From an uncultured Bacteroides sp. (GTDB taxonomy: Bacteria; Bacteroidota; Bacteroidia; Bacteroidales; Bacteroidaceae), in NCBI RefSeq assembly GCF_910586915.1, contig NZ_CAJULN010000001.1, positions 186,001-250,000 of the forward strand: 64,000 nucleotides of DNA, given 5' to 3'. The notes beneath the pieces are model-generated. The model worked only from the letters and a program-made list of their open reading frames with translations, was not told the origin of the DNA and made no database searches. The position numbers were made by a program, and so were the translations under genes. How positions within the stretch are numbered: the stretch's first letter is position 1; every line of letters begins with the position of its first letter. Of this stretch, positions 8,848 through 18,659 are shown one piece after another.

Positions 8848-9771
8848 ATGAGAACTGTATCGATTCATAAACCCAAAGTAGTGGTAATTGGAAGCAGCAA
8901 CACTGATATGGTTGTAAAAGCCAACCGATTGCCAGTGCCGGGAGAAACCGTTTTAGGAGGAACCTTTTATATGAACCCCGGCGGTAAAGGTGCCAACCAG
9001 GCTATCGCGGCCTCCCGGTTGGGAGCCGAAGTCACCTTCATTTCCAAAATCGGATACGACCTGTTCGGACTACAGGCGTTGGAAATATATAAATCGGAAA
9101 AGATTAACACCGAGTTTATCTTCACCGACCAGAAAAGTCCGTCGGGAGTAGCCCTTATCTCCGTCGACTCTTTCGGCGAAAACAGCATTATCGTCGCACC
9201 GGGAGCCGGCCGCTCTCTTTCGGAAGAGGACATCCATAAGGCAGAGGGCAAAATCAAAGAGGCCGATATCATACTTATGCAACTTGAAGTTCCGATAGAA
9301 ACAGCAGAGTACGCAGCCGCTATTGCCAATAAATATGGCAAGAAGGTGATACTCAATCCTGCGCCTGCATCAACGCTGAGTGATACGTTCCTGAAAAATG
9401 TACATACCATACTCCCCAACCGCATTGAAGCCGAAATGCTCTCGGGAATTAAAGTGATGGATGTAGAGAGCGCCCACCGCGCCGCTAAGACAATCGGCGA
9501 CAAAGGCATCGAGAACGTGGTTATTACCTTAGGAAAAGACGGGGCTTACGTAAAGGAGAGAGACAACTATGTCATGATTCCCGCCAAGCAAGTCGAAACG
9601 GTCGATACGACCGGGGCCGGCGATGTATTCTGCGGTGCTTTCAGTGTTTATCTGTCCAAAAGACATTCACTGACAGAAGCTGTCGAATTTGCCAATGCAG
9701 CCGCCGCGATTGCCGTCACCCGTATAGGTGCACAGAGTGCCATCCCTTATAAAACGGAAGTTGCTTTATAA
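8848..9771 (+). CDS. rusK1: PfkB-family ribokinase, first of two
   Basis: 307 residues. It has both family signatures: NPGGKGANQAIAASRLGA at residues 43-60 and VDTTGAGDVFCGA at 252-264, with D259 as the expected catalytic base and the GAG anion hole intact. Ribokinases phosphorylate D-ribose or a related sugar at O5 with ATP in the cytoplasm. The gene opens an operon that runs through a second ribokinase, SusC, SusD, two propeller proteins, an aldolase, a YhcH protein and an MFS permease, with gaps of 44 bases or less. The substrate could be ribose, deoxyribose, 2-keto-3-deoxy-gluconate or another sugar. The PfkB fold alone does not decide, though the DTTGAGD form and the locus favour a pentose. 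Confidence 0.9.
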   Translation: MRTVSIHKPKVVVIGSSNTDMVVKANRLPVPGETVLGGTFYMNPGGKGANQAIAASRLGAEVTFISKIGYDLFGLQALEIYKSEKINTEFIFTDQKSPSGVALISVDSFGENSIIVAPGAGRSLSEEDIHKAEGKIKEADIILMQLEVPIETAEYAAAIANKYGKKVILNPAPASTLSDTFLKNVHTILPNRIEAEMLSGIKVMDVESAHRAAKTIGDKGIENVVITLGKDGAYVKERDNYVMIPAKQVETVDTTGAGDVFCGAFSVYLSKRHSLTEAVEFANAAAAIAVTRIGAQSAIPYKTEVAL

Positions 9772-9815
9772 AAAAACAATACACAGACTTAGGTTAAATA
9801 TAAATCCGATTAACA

Positions 9816-10802
9816 ATGAAAGTAGTAGTTATTGGAAGTTCAAACATCGACATGGTTGCCCAGGTCAACCATCTACCGGCACCCGGCGAAACTGTCGGCG
9901 ATGCCTCTTTTATGCAGTCGCTTGGCGGAAAAGGGGCCAATCAGGCCGTGGCCGCAGCACGGTTGGGCGGCTCTGTCACTTTTGTCACTTCATTAGGCAA
10001 TGATATGTATGCCGACATACTCAGAAAGAATTTTGAAAAAGAAGGAATCACCACGGACTACATCATCAATGACACCCGAAAACCGACAGGAACCGCACTA
10101 ATCTTCGTGGCGGATAGCGGGGAGAATTGTATAGCCGTAGCCCCGGGAGCAAACTATTCTCTATCTCCCGACTCTATCAACCGCTTCTCCAAAGTGATTG
10201 ATGAGGCGGAAATAGTAGTTATGCAAGCTGAGATTCCTTATAATACAATTAAGAGTATTGCCCTATTGGCGCAACAAAAAGGTAAAAAGGTGTTGTTCAA
10301 TCCCGCACCCGCCTGTCCGGTCGATACGGAACTGATGAAAGCTATTGATATTTTGGTAGTCAATGAAGTAGAAGCGGCTTTTGTGTCGGGTATCAGATAT
10401 ACAGGGAGTAATCTGGAGGAAATTGCCGGAGCATTAATTGCTGCAGGTGCACGGAATGTTGTAATCACATTGGGAAGTCACGGAGTATATATGAGAAATG
10501 CTTATATAAGTGCCCGGCTTCCAAGTTATAAAGTGAATGCCATTGACACAATTGCAGCCGGTGATACATTCTGTGGAGCCCTGGCTGTAATGTGTGCACA
10601 GAAAGAGATAGATATGGAAGCCCTTAAGTTTGCCAATGCGGCAGCAGCAATTGCTGTAACCCGTTCGGGAGCACAGTCGTCTATCCCTACTCTTGATGAA
10701 GTAAACCGCTTCATCTTAAAAAACGAATTATCCTATCGCTCAACTTTTAAATTTAATGAACATGAAAACCTACTCGAACCGACGATTCATTCTATCAAGT
10801 AG
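9816..10802 (+). CDS. rusK2: PfkB-family ribokinase, second of two, with altered anion-hole motif
   Basis: 328 residues, clearly paralogous to the preceding kinase (VVIGSSNIDMVAQVNHLPAP; LGGKGANQAVAAARLGG). The second signature reads IDTIAAGDTFCGA: the base D250 is present, but the usual T-G-A-G-D is I-A-A-G-D, so the first glycine of the anion hole is alanine (A247) beside isoleucine 246. This might lower or redirect activity, or suit a regulatory sugar-binding role. The C-terminus is about 20 residues longer than that of the first kinase and its coding end overlaps the start of the susC gene by up to 47 bases, which suggests translational coupling. Gap to the first kinase is 44 bases. Confidence 0.88.
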   Translation: MKVVVIGSSNIDMVAQVNHLPAPGETVGDASFMQSLGGKGANQAVAAARLGGSVTFVTSLGNDMYADILRKNFEKEGITTDYIINDTRKPTGTALIFVADSGENCIAVAPGANYSLSPDSINRFSKVIDEAEIVVMQAEIPYNTIKSIALLAQQKGKKVLFNPAPACPVDTELMKAIDILVVNEVEAAFVSGIRYTGSNLEEIAGALIAAGARNVVITLGSHGVYMRNAYISARLPSYKVNAIDTIAAGDTFCGALAVMCAQKEIDMEALKFANAAAAIAVTRSGAQSSIPTLDEVNRFILKNELSYRSTFKFNEHENLLEPTIHSIK

Positions 10803-13800
10803 AAATCTTCTGTTAACAACAGACTGTATAAGACATAAACTTATACTGTTGTTAAGCTGTCTATTCATTTTCTCAATGAATATGTATGCTCAAAATACGG
10901 TATCAGGCACCGTCAGAGACGGTAGCGGAGAGCCCTTGCTCGGAGTTTCCGTCATTGTCAAACATGGTAAGGCTACAACTGGTACTGTCACAGACCTCAA
11001 TGGTCGCTATCAGGTAAAAGTAGCCCCGGACGCTATGATTGAGTTCAGTTTCATTGGATTCAAATCCGTAACACTGCCTGCCAATCAGAACATAATCAAT
11101 GTAATCCTTCAGGATGACAATCAGTTATTGGATGAAGTCGTCGTTGTCGGATACGGTACGCAGAAGAAGGTTAACCTGACAGGTTCCGTCAGCCAAGTTA
11201 CAGCCGAGGTACTGGAGAACCGTTCCACCTCTTCTGTCACGCAGATGCTACAGGGGGCTATGCCCAACGTTAACATTCAGGTAAATACTGGAACGCCCGG
11301 AGCCGGTGGAACCATCTCTGTCCGTGGAATGGGTTCTGTGAATTCAAGTTCGCCGCTTATTTTGGTAGACGGTATTCCCGGCAGTATAGACCAGTTGAAT
11401 CCGAACGACATAGAATCTGTTTCTGTCCTCAAAGATGCTTCTTCGGCAGCCATCTATGGGGCGCGTGCAGCCTTCGGTGTAATTTTAGTTACCACCAAAA
11501 AAGCAAAATCCGGAAAAGCCAAAGTAGCTTATGACGGTTATTTCTCCTGGTCGAAACCGACAGTTTCTACCGACTTTGTTACCTCAGGTTATGACCATGC
11601 TTATATTTACGATACTTCCTATATGGGACAAAAAGGATTCATGGGAGCTGCCACCGGATATACGGAAGAAGATTACAAAGAACTGGAAGCCCGCCGATAT
11701 GATACGACAGAGAATCCGGAGCGTCCGTGGGTAGTCACCACTACAGAAAGCGATGGCAGGCAAAAGTATAATTACTATGCCAACTTCGACTGGTGGAACT
11801 GGATGTATAAAAAAAGAATGCCGTCACAATCGCATAATGTAAGCATCTCCGGGGGTACGGATAAAATTCAGTATTATGTATCCGCCAATTTTTACACAAA
11901 GGACGGTATGATGAAACGGGTAGACGAAAAATACACGCAATATACATTGACTTCTAAATTGAACGCCGAAATAAAATCATGGCTAAAAATCGGTAACCAG
12001 ACAAACTTCTTCGATAGTTCACACACATATCCCGGTGAAAATGCGGCGAATGCGGCTTTTGCCAGAACCATGATAAACTGTGCGCCTTATTATGTGCCTA
12101 TTGGTCCGGACGGCAACTACACCGGTCTGATGAAAAACGGAAAAGTTATTAACGAAGGACGTGTAGCGGATATCTACGGTGGCGTATCCAAAGGCAATGT
12201 AGGAAAAAGACGTTTCCGGAATACATTTTCCATCAAGATTACTCCCATCAAGAATTTATCCGTAAATGCCGATTATACATTTGGTTTCACTATGGATGAC
12301 AATTGGAAACGTCAGGGGGTAGTGTATATCTCAAACGGATATGCCAACGAAACACAATTGAGTACCTCTTCCACTCATAAAAAGGACTATATACAAAAGT
12401 CTATGTCCTACAATCCTTCTCACGTGTTCAATGCATACGCTACCTACGGCAACACTTTCGCAAAATCGCATAATATATCGGCAACAGTAGGTATGAATTA
12501 TGAGAAACAGCAGAATCACGATCTGCTCGGTTATCGTACGGATGTATTGTCCGAGACCTTAAACGACTTGAATCTGGCCACAGGAACCGGCGCTTCGGAT
12601 CTTAAAGCTACAGGTGGTGCATCTGCCTATGAACTATTCGGCCTTTTCTTCAGAGCCAATTATAATTATAAGGAACGTTATCTGTTGGAAGTAAACGGAA
12701 GATATGACGGTTCTTCGAGATTCCTCTCCGGCAACAGATATGGCTTCTTCCCTTCCGTATCTGCCGGATGGAGAATCAGTGAAGAGCAATTCTTGAAAAA
12801 TTTGAATATCTTCGACAATCTGAAAATCAGAGCTTCGTACGGTGTACTCGGAAACCAGTTGGGAGTGAGTATGTATCCTTATTCTACAATCACCCAAAAA
12901 CAATCTTCTTATATTGTCAACAATGCACTAACCTATTATCTAACTACCCCTGCCCCCGTAGCAGGCGACTACACTTGGGAAAAAGTTGGAACTCTCAATA
13001 TGGGTATAGATATCAGTGTACTGAACAACAAGTTGAACTTCAGTGGAGATTATTTTATCAGAAAGACATCTGATATGTTCGTTGATGGTGTGACGCTTCC
13101 TGCCGTGTATGGTGCGAATCCTCCCAGACAAAACGCAGGAGAAATGAAAACCAAAGGATATGAACTGAGTGTAACCTGGCGCGACAATTTCAAACTTGCC
13201 GGAAAATCATTGAATTATGAAATATTTGGTTCCTTAGGCGATGCTACCTCTGAAATTACCAAATATCAGGGAAACGACACGAATATCCTGACGGATTATT
13301 ATGTAGGACAGAAAATTGGAGAAATCTGGGGATACAGAACGGGCGGATTATTCCAGTCGGACGAGGAAGCAGCAGAATGGACAAGTAAAATAGACCAGTC
13401 GGCAGTAAACAGGGATATTTTAAAGAGTCAAGGTAAATGGTCTGTAGCACGTGGAGGAGATGTAAAATACCTTGATAAAGATGGTAATAATATCATCAAC
13501 AATGGCGCAAATACGCTCGACGACCACGGAGACCTCGAAGTAATCGGCAACGAAACACCACGTTACAACTATGGTTTCGGAGCAAACATCAACTGGTATG
13601 GGTTCGATTTCTCTATCGCATTTCAAGGTATCGGAAAAAGAGATTTATATCCGGACAAGGAAATGGAAAAATTCTGGGGGTCATGGGGACGTGTCAACAG
13701 TGCTTTTCTTCCTAAAGGGCTTGCCGAACAAGCTTGGACGGAAGACAATAAGGGAGCATACTTTCCCCGTCTCGAACGCGGTAGCGCGGCCTACAACGGC

Positions 13801-14073
13801 GACGGACAGATGCGGGTTGTCAACGACAGGTACTTGCAGAATTTGGCCTACCTGCGTTTGAAAAATCTTTCAATAGGCTATACGCTGCCTGCCACACTTA
13901 CCACCAAAGCAGGTATCGAACGGTTGAGAATCTATTTCGCAGGTGAAAACTTATGTTATTGGTCGCCTTTCAAAACAGATTACATAGATCCGGAACAAGC
14001 GATATCCTCCAGCGACGCACGTATCTATCCGTTCTCAAAAACGGTGTCTGTCGGTGTAAATCTGACTTTCTAA
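10756..14073 (+). CDS. rusC: SusC-type TonB-dependent transporter of the rus-like locus
   Basis: 1105 residues. The N-terminal part is unusually long before the hydrophobic signal segment (HKLILLLSCLFIFSMNMYA), and the first ATG (10756; another at 10762) lies inside the preceding kinase gene; no other in-frame start precedes the signal. Then come a carboxypeptidase-like domain (VSGTVRDGSGEPLLGVSV), LDEVVVVGYGTQKK, the plug (VRGMGSVNSSSPLILVDG; IESVSVLKDASSAAIYGARA) and a barrel ending in SVGVNLTF, the terminal aromatic usual for outer membrane barrels. It would import the ligand together with the SusD encoded 26 bases downstream. No STN domain is present, so control by a SusC-linked anti-sigma factor is not expected. 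Confidence 0.95.
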   Translation: MNMKTYSNRRFILSSRNLLLTTDCIRHKLILLLSCLFIFSMNMYAQNTVSGTVRDGSGEPLLGVSVIVKHGKATTGTVTDLNGRYQVKVAPDAMIEFSFIGFKSVTLPANQNIINVILQDDNQLLDEVVVVGYGTQKKVNLTGSVSQVTAEVLENRSTSSVTQMLQGAMPNVNIQVNTGTPGAGGTISVRGMGSVNSSSPLILVDGIPGSIDQLNPNDIESVSVLKDASSAAIYGARAAFGVILVTTKKAKSGKAKVAYDGYFSWSKPTVSTDFVTSGYDHAYIYDTSYMGQKGFMGAATGYTEEDYKELEARRYDTTENPERPWVVTTTESDGRQKYNYYANFDWWNWMYKKRMPSQSHNVSISGGTDKIQYYVSANFYTKDGMMKRVDEKYTQYTLTSKLNAEIKSWLKIGNQTNFFDSSHTYPGENAANAAFARTMINCAPYYVPIGPDGNYTGLMKNGKVINEGRVADIYGGVSKGNVGKRRFRNTFSIKITPIKNLSVNADYTFGFTMDDNWKRQGVVYISNGYANETQLSTSSTHKKDYIQKSMSYNPSHVFNAYATYGNTFAKSHNISATVGMNYEKQQNHDLLGYRTDVLSETLNDLNLATGTGASDLKATGGASAYELFGLFFRANYNYKERYLLEVNGRYDGSSRFLSGNRYGFFPSVSAGWRISEEQFLKNLNIFDNLKIRASYGVLGNQLGVSMYPYSTITQKQSSYIVNNALTYYLTTPAPVAGDYTWEKVGTLNMGIDISVLNNKLNFSGDYFIRKTSDMFVDGVTLPAVYGANPPRQNAGEMKTKGYELSVTWRDNFKLAGKSLNYEIFGSLGDATSEITKYQGNDTNILTDYYVGQKIGEIWGYRTGGLFQSDEEAAEWTSKIDQSAVNRDILKSQGKWSVARGGDVKYLDKDGNNIINNGANTLDDHGDLEVIGNETPRYNYGFGANINWYGFDFSIAFQGIGKRDLYPDKEMEKFWGSWGRVNSAFLPKGLAEQAWTEDNKGAYFPRLERGSAAYNGDGQMRVVNDRYLQNLAYLRLKNLSIGYTLPATLTTKAGIERLRIYFAGENLCYWSPFKTDYIDPEQAISSSDARIYPFSKTVSVGVNLTF

Positions 14074-14099
14074 TTTTTCCAAACTAAACATATATAAGT

Positions 14100-15920
14100 A
14101 TGAAAACAACAACGATACTAAAGAAAGCCTTTTTGATAAGCTCACTATCGCTTTCGTTCTGTGCCTGTGATTTGGAACAGTTGCCACAAGATAAAATGAC
14201 CCCGGAAAATTCCCTGAAGAATGAAACGGAACTTAGACTATATATTAACGGACTTCTGCCTATGCTGTCGGGAGCATCCAATGTAGAGAACGGTGCCAGC
14301 GTAGCCGCCGGAAGAATGATGGAAAAGACTGACGATGTGATATGGCCTACACTTCCCGACTACATGACCGGCAAAAGAAGTTCTACACAATCAGCCGGAA
14401 GCTGGGATTGGGATAATCTGCGAAAGATTAATATTTTTTTGAAATACTCTGTAAACTGCCCGGATGAGACTGTACGCGAAAAATACAATGCAATGGCCTA
14501 TTACCTGAGAGCACAGTTTTACTATGACAAACTGAAAACATTCGGTGGAGTACCCTGGTACGACACTGTACTTGAAGACAACAGCCCGGAACTATACAAA
14601 CCGCGTGACTCTCGGGAGATGATTGCAGACAAAATTCTGGAAGACTTGGATAAAGCTATAAAAAACGGTGTAGAAGCCAAAAGTCTGAATGAAATAACCA
14701 AATGGACTGCATTGGCTCTGAAAAGCCGTTTCTGCTTGTTCGAGGGAACCTTCAGAAAATACCACAATATAGAAGGTTCGGAAAAGTTCTTGAAAGAGTG
14801 TGTATCGGCTTCTGAGGCACTAATGGTCTCAGGAAAATATACCATTGACAAGGGAGAAGGCACAGACGTGGCCTATAGGGACTTGTTTGCGCAACCCGCC
14901 ACAAACAATGCCAGTGATGTGGAAGTAATCACAGCTTATGCTTACAGTATTGCGTTAGGTATAAAGCATAACACGAACTATTCCATCATCAACGCCAGTG
15001 GCAACCAGATTGGACTTAGCAAAGCATTCATGGATTCATATCTGATGAATGACGGCAGCCGTTTTACAGACAGGCCGGGTTATGAGACTATGATTTTCGG
15101 CGAAGAGTTTGCAAATAGAGACCCTCGTATGTTCCAGACAGTCAGATGTCCCGGTTATGCCCGTATCGGGAAAAGCCATGACGTAAACAGGTTGTATGAA
15201 GCCATGCAAATCTCTGCCACTGGATATATGCCGATTAAGTATGTGCAATCCGGCGACCATGACAAGCAGACCAGTAATGAGAATGATATTATCTTGTACC
15301 GCTATGCGGAAGTCCTGTTGAATTATGCCGAAGCTAAGGCGGAGTTGGGTACACTTGTTCAGACAGACTTGGAGCAAAGTATCAAATTAATACGTGATCG
15401 CGTCGGAATGCCGAATATGGATATGTCAGCAGCAAATGCTAATCCTGATCCGGTGTTGGCAGCACAATATCCGCTGGTATCAGGTAGTAATAAGGGAGTA
15501 ATTCTTGAAATCCGGAGAGAACGTAGAGTCGAAATGGTAATGGAAAATCTGCGTTATGACGACATCATGCGTTGGAAAGCCGGTCATTTGTTTACCGAAC
15601 AATTCAAAGGAGTTTATTTCTCAACAGTTACCGCACCTTCAACCAAGTATGATTTGGATAAACCTGCATATACAGCCAGAAGTGCAAACTTCCATATCTA
15701 TATAGGTGAACGTCCCAGCAATCTTACGGAAAAGAATTCCATCGGACTGAATGTCGGTATTTTCTTGAGCAATGGCAACTCCGGCAACAAAGTTATCAAT
15801 ACGGATAAAGTGAAGATTTGGAATGAAGAACGCGATTATTTGGCTCCATTACCTAATTCCGCACTTGTTGTCAATCCGAATCTGAAACAGAATCCGCATT
15901 GGGATACTCCTGCCGATTAA
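14100..15920 (+). CDS. rusD: SusD/RagB-type surface glycan-binding lipoprotein
   Basis: 606 residues. The signal LKKAFLISSLSLSFCAC ends in a lipobox, and the mature protein starts CDLEQLPQDKMTPENS, the usual SusD beginning. The internal segment YLRAQFYYDKLKTFGGVPWYD is the TPR-type core of the family, and RRERRVEMVMENLRYDDIMRWK with the closing PNLKQNPHW is the C-terminal SusD region. SusD proteins sit on the cell surface, bind the ligand and close over SusC. It follows susC by 26 bases and precedes the first propeller gene by 26, so all are co-transcribed. Confidence 0.95.
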   Translation: MKTTTILKKAFLISSLSLSFCACDLEQLPQDKMTPENSLKNETELRLYINGLLPMLSGASNVENGASVAAGRMMEKTDDVIWPTLPDYMTGKRSSTQSAGSWDWDNLRKINIFLKYSVNCPDETVREKYNAMAYYLRAQFYYDKLKTFGGVPWYDTVLEDNSPELYKPRDSREMIADKILEDLDKAIKNGVEAKSLNEITKWTALALKSRFCLFEGTFRKYHNIEGSEKFLKECVSASEALMVSGKYTIDKGEGTDVAYRDLFAQPATNNASDVEVITAYAYSIALGIKHNTNYSIINASGNQIGLSKAFMDSYLMNDGSRFTDRPGYETMIFGEEFANRDPRMFQTVRCPGYARIGKSHDVNRLYEAMQISATGYMPIKYVQSGDHDKQTSNENDIILYRYAEVLLNYAEAKAELGTLVQTDLEQSIKLIRDRVGMPNMDMSAANANPDPVLAAQYPLVSGSNKGVILEIRRERRVEMVMENLRYDDIMRWKAGHLFTEQFKGVYFSTVTAPSTKYDLDKPAYTARSANFHIYIGERPSNLTEKNSIGLNVGIFLSNGNSGNKVINTDKVKIWNEERDYLAPLPNSALVVNPNLKQNPHWDTPAD

Positions 15921-15946
15921 CTAACTTATCATAAAACAGTATATAA

Positions 15947-17701
15947 ATGAAACGACGTGATTTTATAAAAAACGCAGGTTTAGCACTATCCGCAGCATTT
16001 GTTCCAGACATAGCATTTCCCTCTTTTTCAAGAGGGGATGCTCCTTTAAACAATGTTTTGTACAATGGTGTCACACTGCCTGACGTTTGGCCGCCCCAAA
16101 ATATCTGCATGAATTATGAACCTATGCCGATACCTTATCTGACTAATCGACCGGAAATCATTCCTATTGACTTAGGAAGACAACTTTTTGTAGACAATTT
16201 TTTGATTGAACAGACAGATATGAAACGTAAGTCACATAGACCTCGTAAAATAAACTTTAACCCGATACTCAAGCCGGAGACGGAACTGGAACAAGGGATT
16301 TACGGTATTCCCGGAGCCAGCGCCAAAGACGGCGGCGTATGGTGGGACCCGAAAGATCAGCTCTTCAAGATGTGGTATGAAGCCGGATGGCTGCACAGAA
16401 TGGCATACGCTACAAGTAAAGACGGGCTACATTGGGAACGTCCTAATCTGGACGTAGTACCGGGAACCAATCAAATCGTTCCGGAAATTGTAGCTGACTC
16501 TTCCACTGTATGGCTGGATCACTTTACAAAGAATCCCGAAGAGCGTTTCAAAATGTTCCTGCGTTCTCCCAACTCGATTCCCGGTTCCACAGAACGTTTC
16601 AATTATGGATTCAGCATGGTTTCACCGGACGGCATCCATTGGGGAAAACCTGTCAAGACAGGGCCATGCGGAGACCGGAGTACTATGTTCTATAATCCTT
16701 TCCGGCAGAAATGGGTATATAGCCTTCGGAATCCGGAAAACATAAATCGTGTACCTATCGGACGCTTCCGCTATTACCACGAACATTCAAATTTCCTGGA
16801 AGGGGCAAAGTGGACAAAAGAGGAACTGATTTTCTGGCTCGGTGCTGATTATCGGGATGACCCGGACCCATATATCGGTGACAAGGCACAATTATATAAT
16901 TTATCGGCTGTGCCTTACGAGAGTATCATGCTGTCATTACCCCAGATACATTTGGGGCCATCTAACGAAAGGTGCAGAGAGGCAGGAGTCCCTAAAATCA
17001 CTGAACTAAAAGTAGCTTACAGCCGTGACGGCTTCTATTGGGACCGAACCGACCGTCGTGCCTTTATCCCTGCCGAACGAAAGGAAGGAACATGGGACAG
17101 AGGGTATGTACAATCCGTAGGCGGGTTGTGTACCATCGTAGGCGACCAACTTTGGTTCTACTACATAGGATTCGAAGGAAACAAGAGAAAGAAAAGTCCG
17201 GTATATGAAAAGAACGGTATGCACGCCAATGGAAGTACCGGTATAGCCGTATTACGCAGAGACGGTTTTGTTTCTTACTCTGCTCAAAAGGAAAAAGGGA
17301 CATTATTAACCCGTCCGGTAACATTCACCGGCGAATATATGTTTGTAAACGTGAGTTGTCCGAACGGAGAGTTGAAGGTGGAAATATTAGATGCAGATAA
17401 TAATGTAATTCCGGGATTCTCTGCAAATGATTGCAAACCTCTCTCAACAGACAGCACTATCGCACAGATAAAGTGGAAGAATAAGAAAGACCTGTCCGCC
17501 TTAAAGAGCCAACCGGTACGCTTCAAATTCTATCTTATCAATGGTGATTTGTATTCATTCTGGGTAAGTCCCGATATAGAGGGTGCCAGCAACGGGTACA
17601 ATGCAGCAGGTGGCCCGGGATTCGGTGGCGGTACAGACAAAGAAGGGAAGAGAGCCTACAAAAAAGCAGCAGATTTCCCCAACTTATTAGAAAGATATTA
17701 A
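15947..17701 (+). CDS. secreted beta-propeller hydrolase-like protein (GH32/GH43-like fold), copy 1
   Basis: 584 residues. The N-terminus MKRRDFIKNAGLALSAAFVP has a twin-arginine-like KRRDFIK followed by a hydrophobic stretch, so it is exported, probably to the periplasm. The body has repeating propeller motifs: PIDLGRQLFVDNFLIEQ, SAKDGGVWWDPKDQLFKMWY, MAYATSKDGLHWERP, CGDRSTMFYNPFRQKWVY and KVAYSRDGFYWDR, typical of five-bladed propeller glycosidases in which acidic residues line the pocket. A beta-sandwich C-terminal domain begins around TRPVTFTGEYMFVNV. Relatives in Bacteroidetes and Planctomycetes are often labelled GH32-like without proof. It is a paralogue of the gene at 20553; the two flank the aldolase, anomerase and permease genes. 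The activity is unknown; a glycosidase that frees the transported sugar is the natural guess. Confidence 0.72.
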   Translation: MKRRDFIKNAGLALSAAFVPDIAFPSFSRGDAPLNNVLYNGVTLPDVWPPQNICMNYEPMPIPYLTNRPEIIPIDLGRQLFVDNFLIEQTDMKRKSHRPRKINFNPILKPETELEQGIYGIPGASAKDGGVWWDPKDQLFKMWYEAGWLHRMAYATSKDGLHWERPNLDVVPGTNQIVPEIVADSSTVWLDHFTKNPEERFKMFLRSPNSIPGSTERFNYGFSMVSPDGIHWGKPVKTGPCGDRSTMFYNPFRQKWVYSLRNPENINRVPIGRFRYYHEHSNFLEGAKWTKEELIFWLGADYRDDPDPYIGDKAQLYNLSAVPYESIMLSLPQIHLGPSNERCREAGVPKITELKVAYSRDGFYWDRTDRRAFIPAERKEGTWDRGYVQSVGGLCTIVGDQLWFYYIGFEGNKRKKSPVYEKNGMHANGSTGIAVLRRDGFVSYSAQKEKGTLLTRPVTFTGEYMFVNVSCPNGELKVEILDADNNVIPGFSANDCKPLSTDSTIAQIKWKNKKDLSALKSQPVRFKFYLINGDLYSFWVSPDIEGASNGYNAAGGPGFGGGTDKEGKRAYKKAADFPNLLERY

Positions 17702-17729
17702 AATAATAATCAATAAACAATTGTAAACA

Positions 17730-18659
17730 ATGATGGACAAAAAATTATTTGAAGGCGTGATAACTCCGATGGTGACACCCCTTATCAACAGAGAAAATAT
17801 AGATTTCAAAGGCTTGGAGAAATTGCTTGACCACTTGATAAACGGTGGAGTCAGCGGTGTTTTCCTTATGGGTACTACGGGCGAAGGAACAAGCATTTCT
17901 CTCCGGATGAGAAAGGAACTAATCAAATATTCGGTAGAATATGTAAAAGGACGTGTTCCTGTATTTGTCAGTATCGCCGACTGTTGCATCGAAGAGAGCC
18001 TGAATATGGCTCGTTACGCGAAAGAATGTGGAGCCAGTTATCTGGTATCTGCACTTCCGTTCTATTTAGGATTGACCCAGACAGAAATTGTCGACTATTA
18101 TACAACGATTGCCGATAATGTACCTCTGCCTTTGTTTTTATACAACATCCCGGCGCAAACCAAATTGATGATTTCCGTCGAAGCAGTCAAGACATTGGCA
18201 AAACATCCGAACATCATCGGCATGAAGGACAGTTCCGGCAACGGTACCTATTTCAATACGTTACTTGCAGAAGTAAAAGCTGAGTATCCGGATTTTACCA
18301 TTCTCGTAGGACCGGATGAAATGTTGGCCTCTACAATGGCGTTAGGTGGCAATGGCGGTGTAAACTCCGGTTCCAACTTGTTCCCCGAACTTTATGTCAA
18401 CCTGTTCAAAGCCTGCAAAGCAAAGGATACGGAAAGAATACTCAAACTGCAAAAACTGGTCATGAAGGTTTCTACCGGAATTTATTCTGTTGATAAATCG
18501 AGTGTATCCTTTCTTAAAGGGCTGAAAGCTGCATTATTTACAGAAGGGTTAATAACCGACTACATCTGCGAACCTTTGCAGAAAGTAAACGGCACTGACC
18601 TGGAGACAATCAAAAAGAATGTAGCAGAGCTGAAACAACAAATCATTCAGGTATTATGA
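17730..18659 (+). CDS. DHDPS/N-acetylneuraminate lyase family aldolase
   Basis: 309 residues, cytoplasmic. Class I aldolase features are clear: the 2-oxo-acid-binding loop GTTGEG at 48-53, Y138 in LFLYNIPAQ and the Schiff-base lysine K166 in IIGMKDSSG. Members split or join pyruvate and an aldehyde (dihydrodipicolinate synthase, sialic acid lyase, 2-keto-3-deoxy-gluconate and related aldolases). The locus has no lysine-biosynthesis neighbour, and the next gene is a YhcH protein, a pairing seen in sialic acid clusters, so a catabolic lyase for a 2-keto-3-deoxy sugar acid is more likely than DapA. Which acid is not decided by the visible residues. The stop codon overlaps the next start (ATGA at 18656), so the two are translationally coupled. 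Confidence 0.85.
   Translation: MMDKKLFEGVITPMVTPLINRENIDFKGLEKLLDHLINGGVSGVFLMGTTGEGTSISLRMRKELIKYSVEYVKGRVPVFVSIADCCIEESLNMARYAKECGASYLVSALPFYLGLTQTEIVDYYTTIADNVPLPLFLYNIPAQTKLMISVEAVKTLAKHPNIIGMKDSSGNGTYFNTLLAEVKAEYPDFTILVGPDEMLASTMALGGNGGVNSGSNLFPELYVNLFKACKAKDTERILKLQKLVMKVSTGIYSVDKSSVSFLKGLKAALFTEGLITDYICEPLQKVNGTDLETIKKNVAELKQQIIQVL

Noticed and set aside
17730..18659. Assignment as dihydrodipicolinate synthase (dapA)
   Set aside because: The family residues fit, but the operon context is sugar catabolism with YhcH and MFS genes, and no lysine-pathway gene is near.
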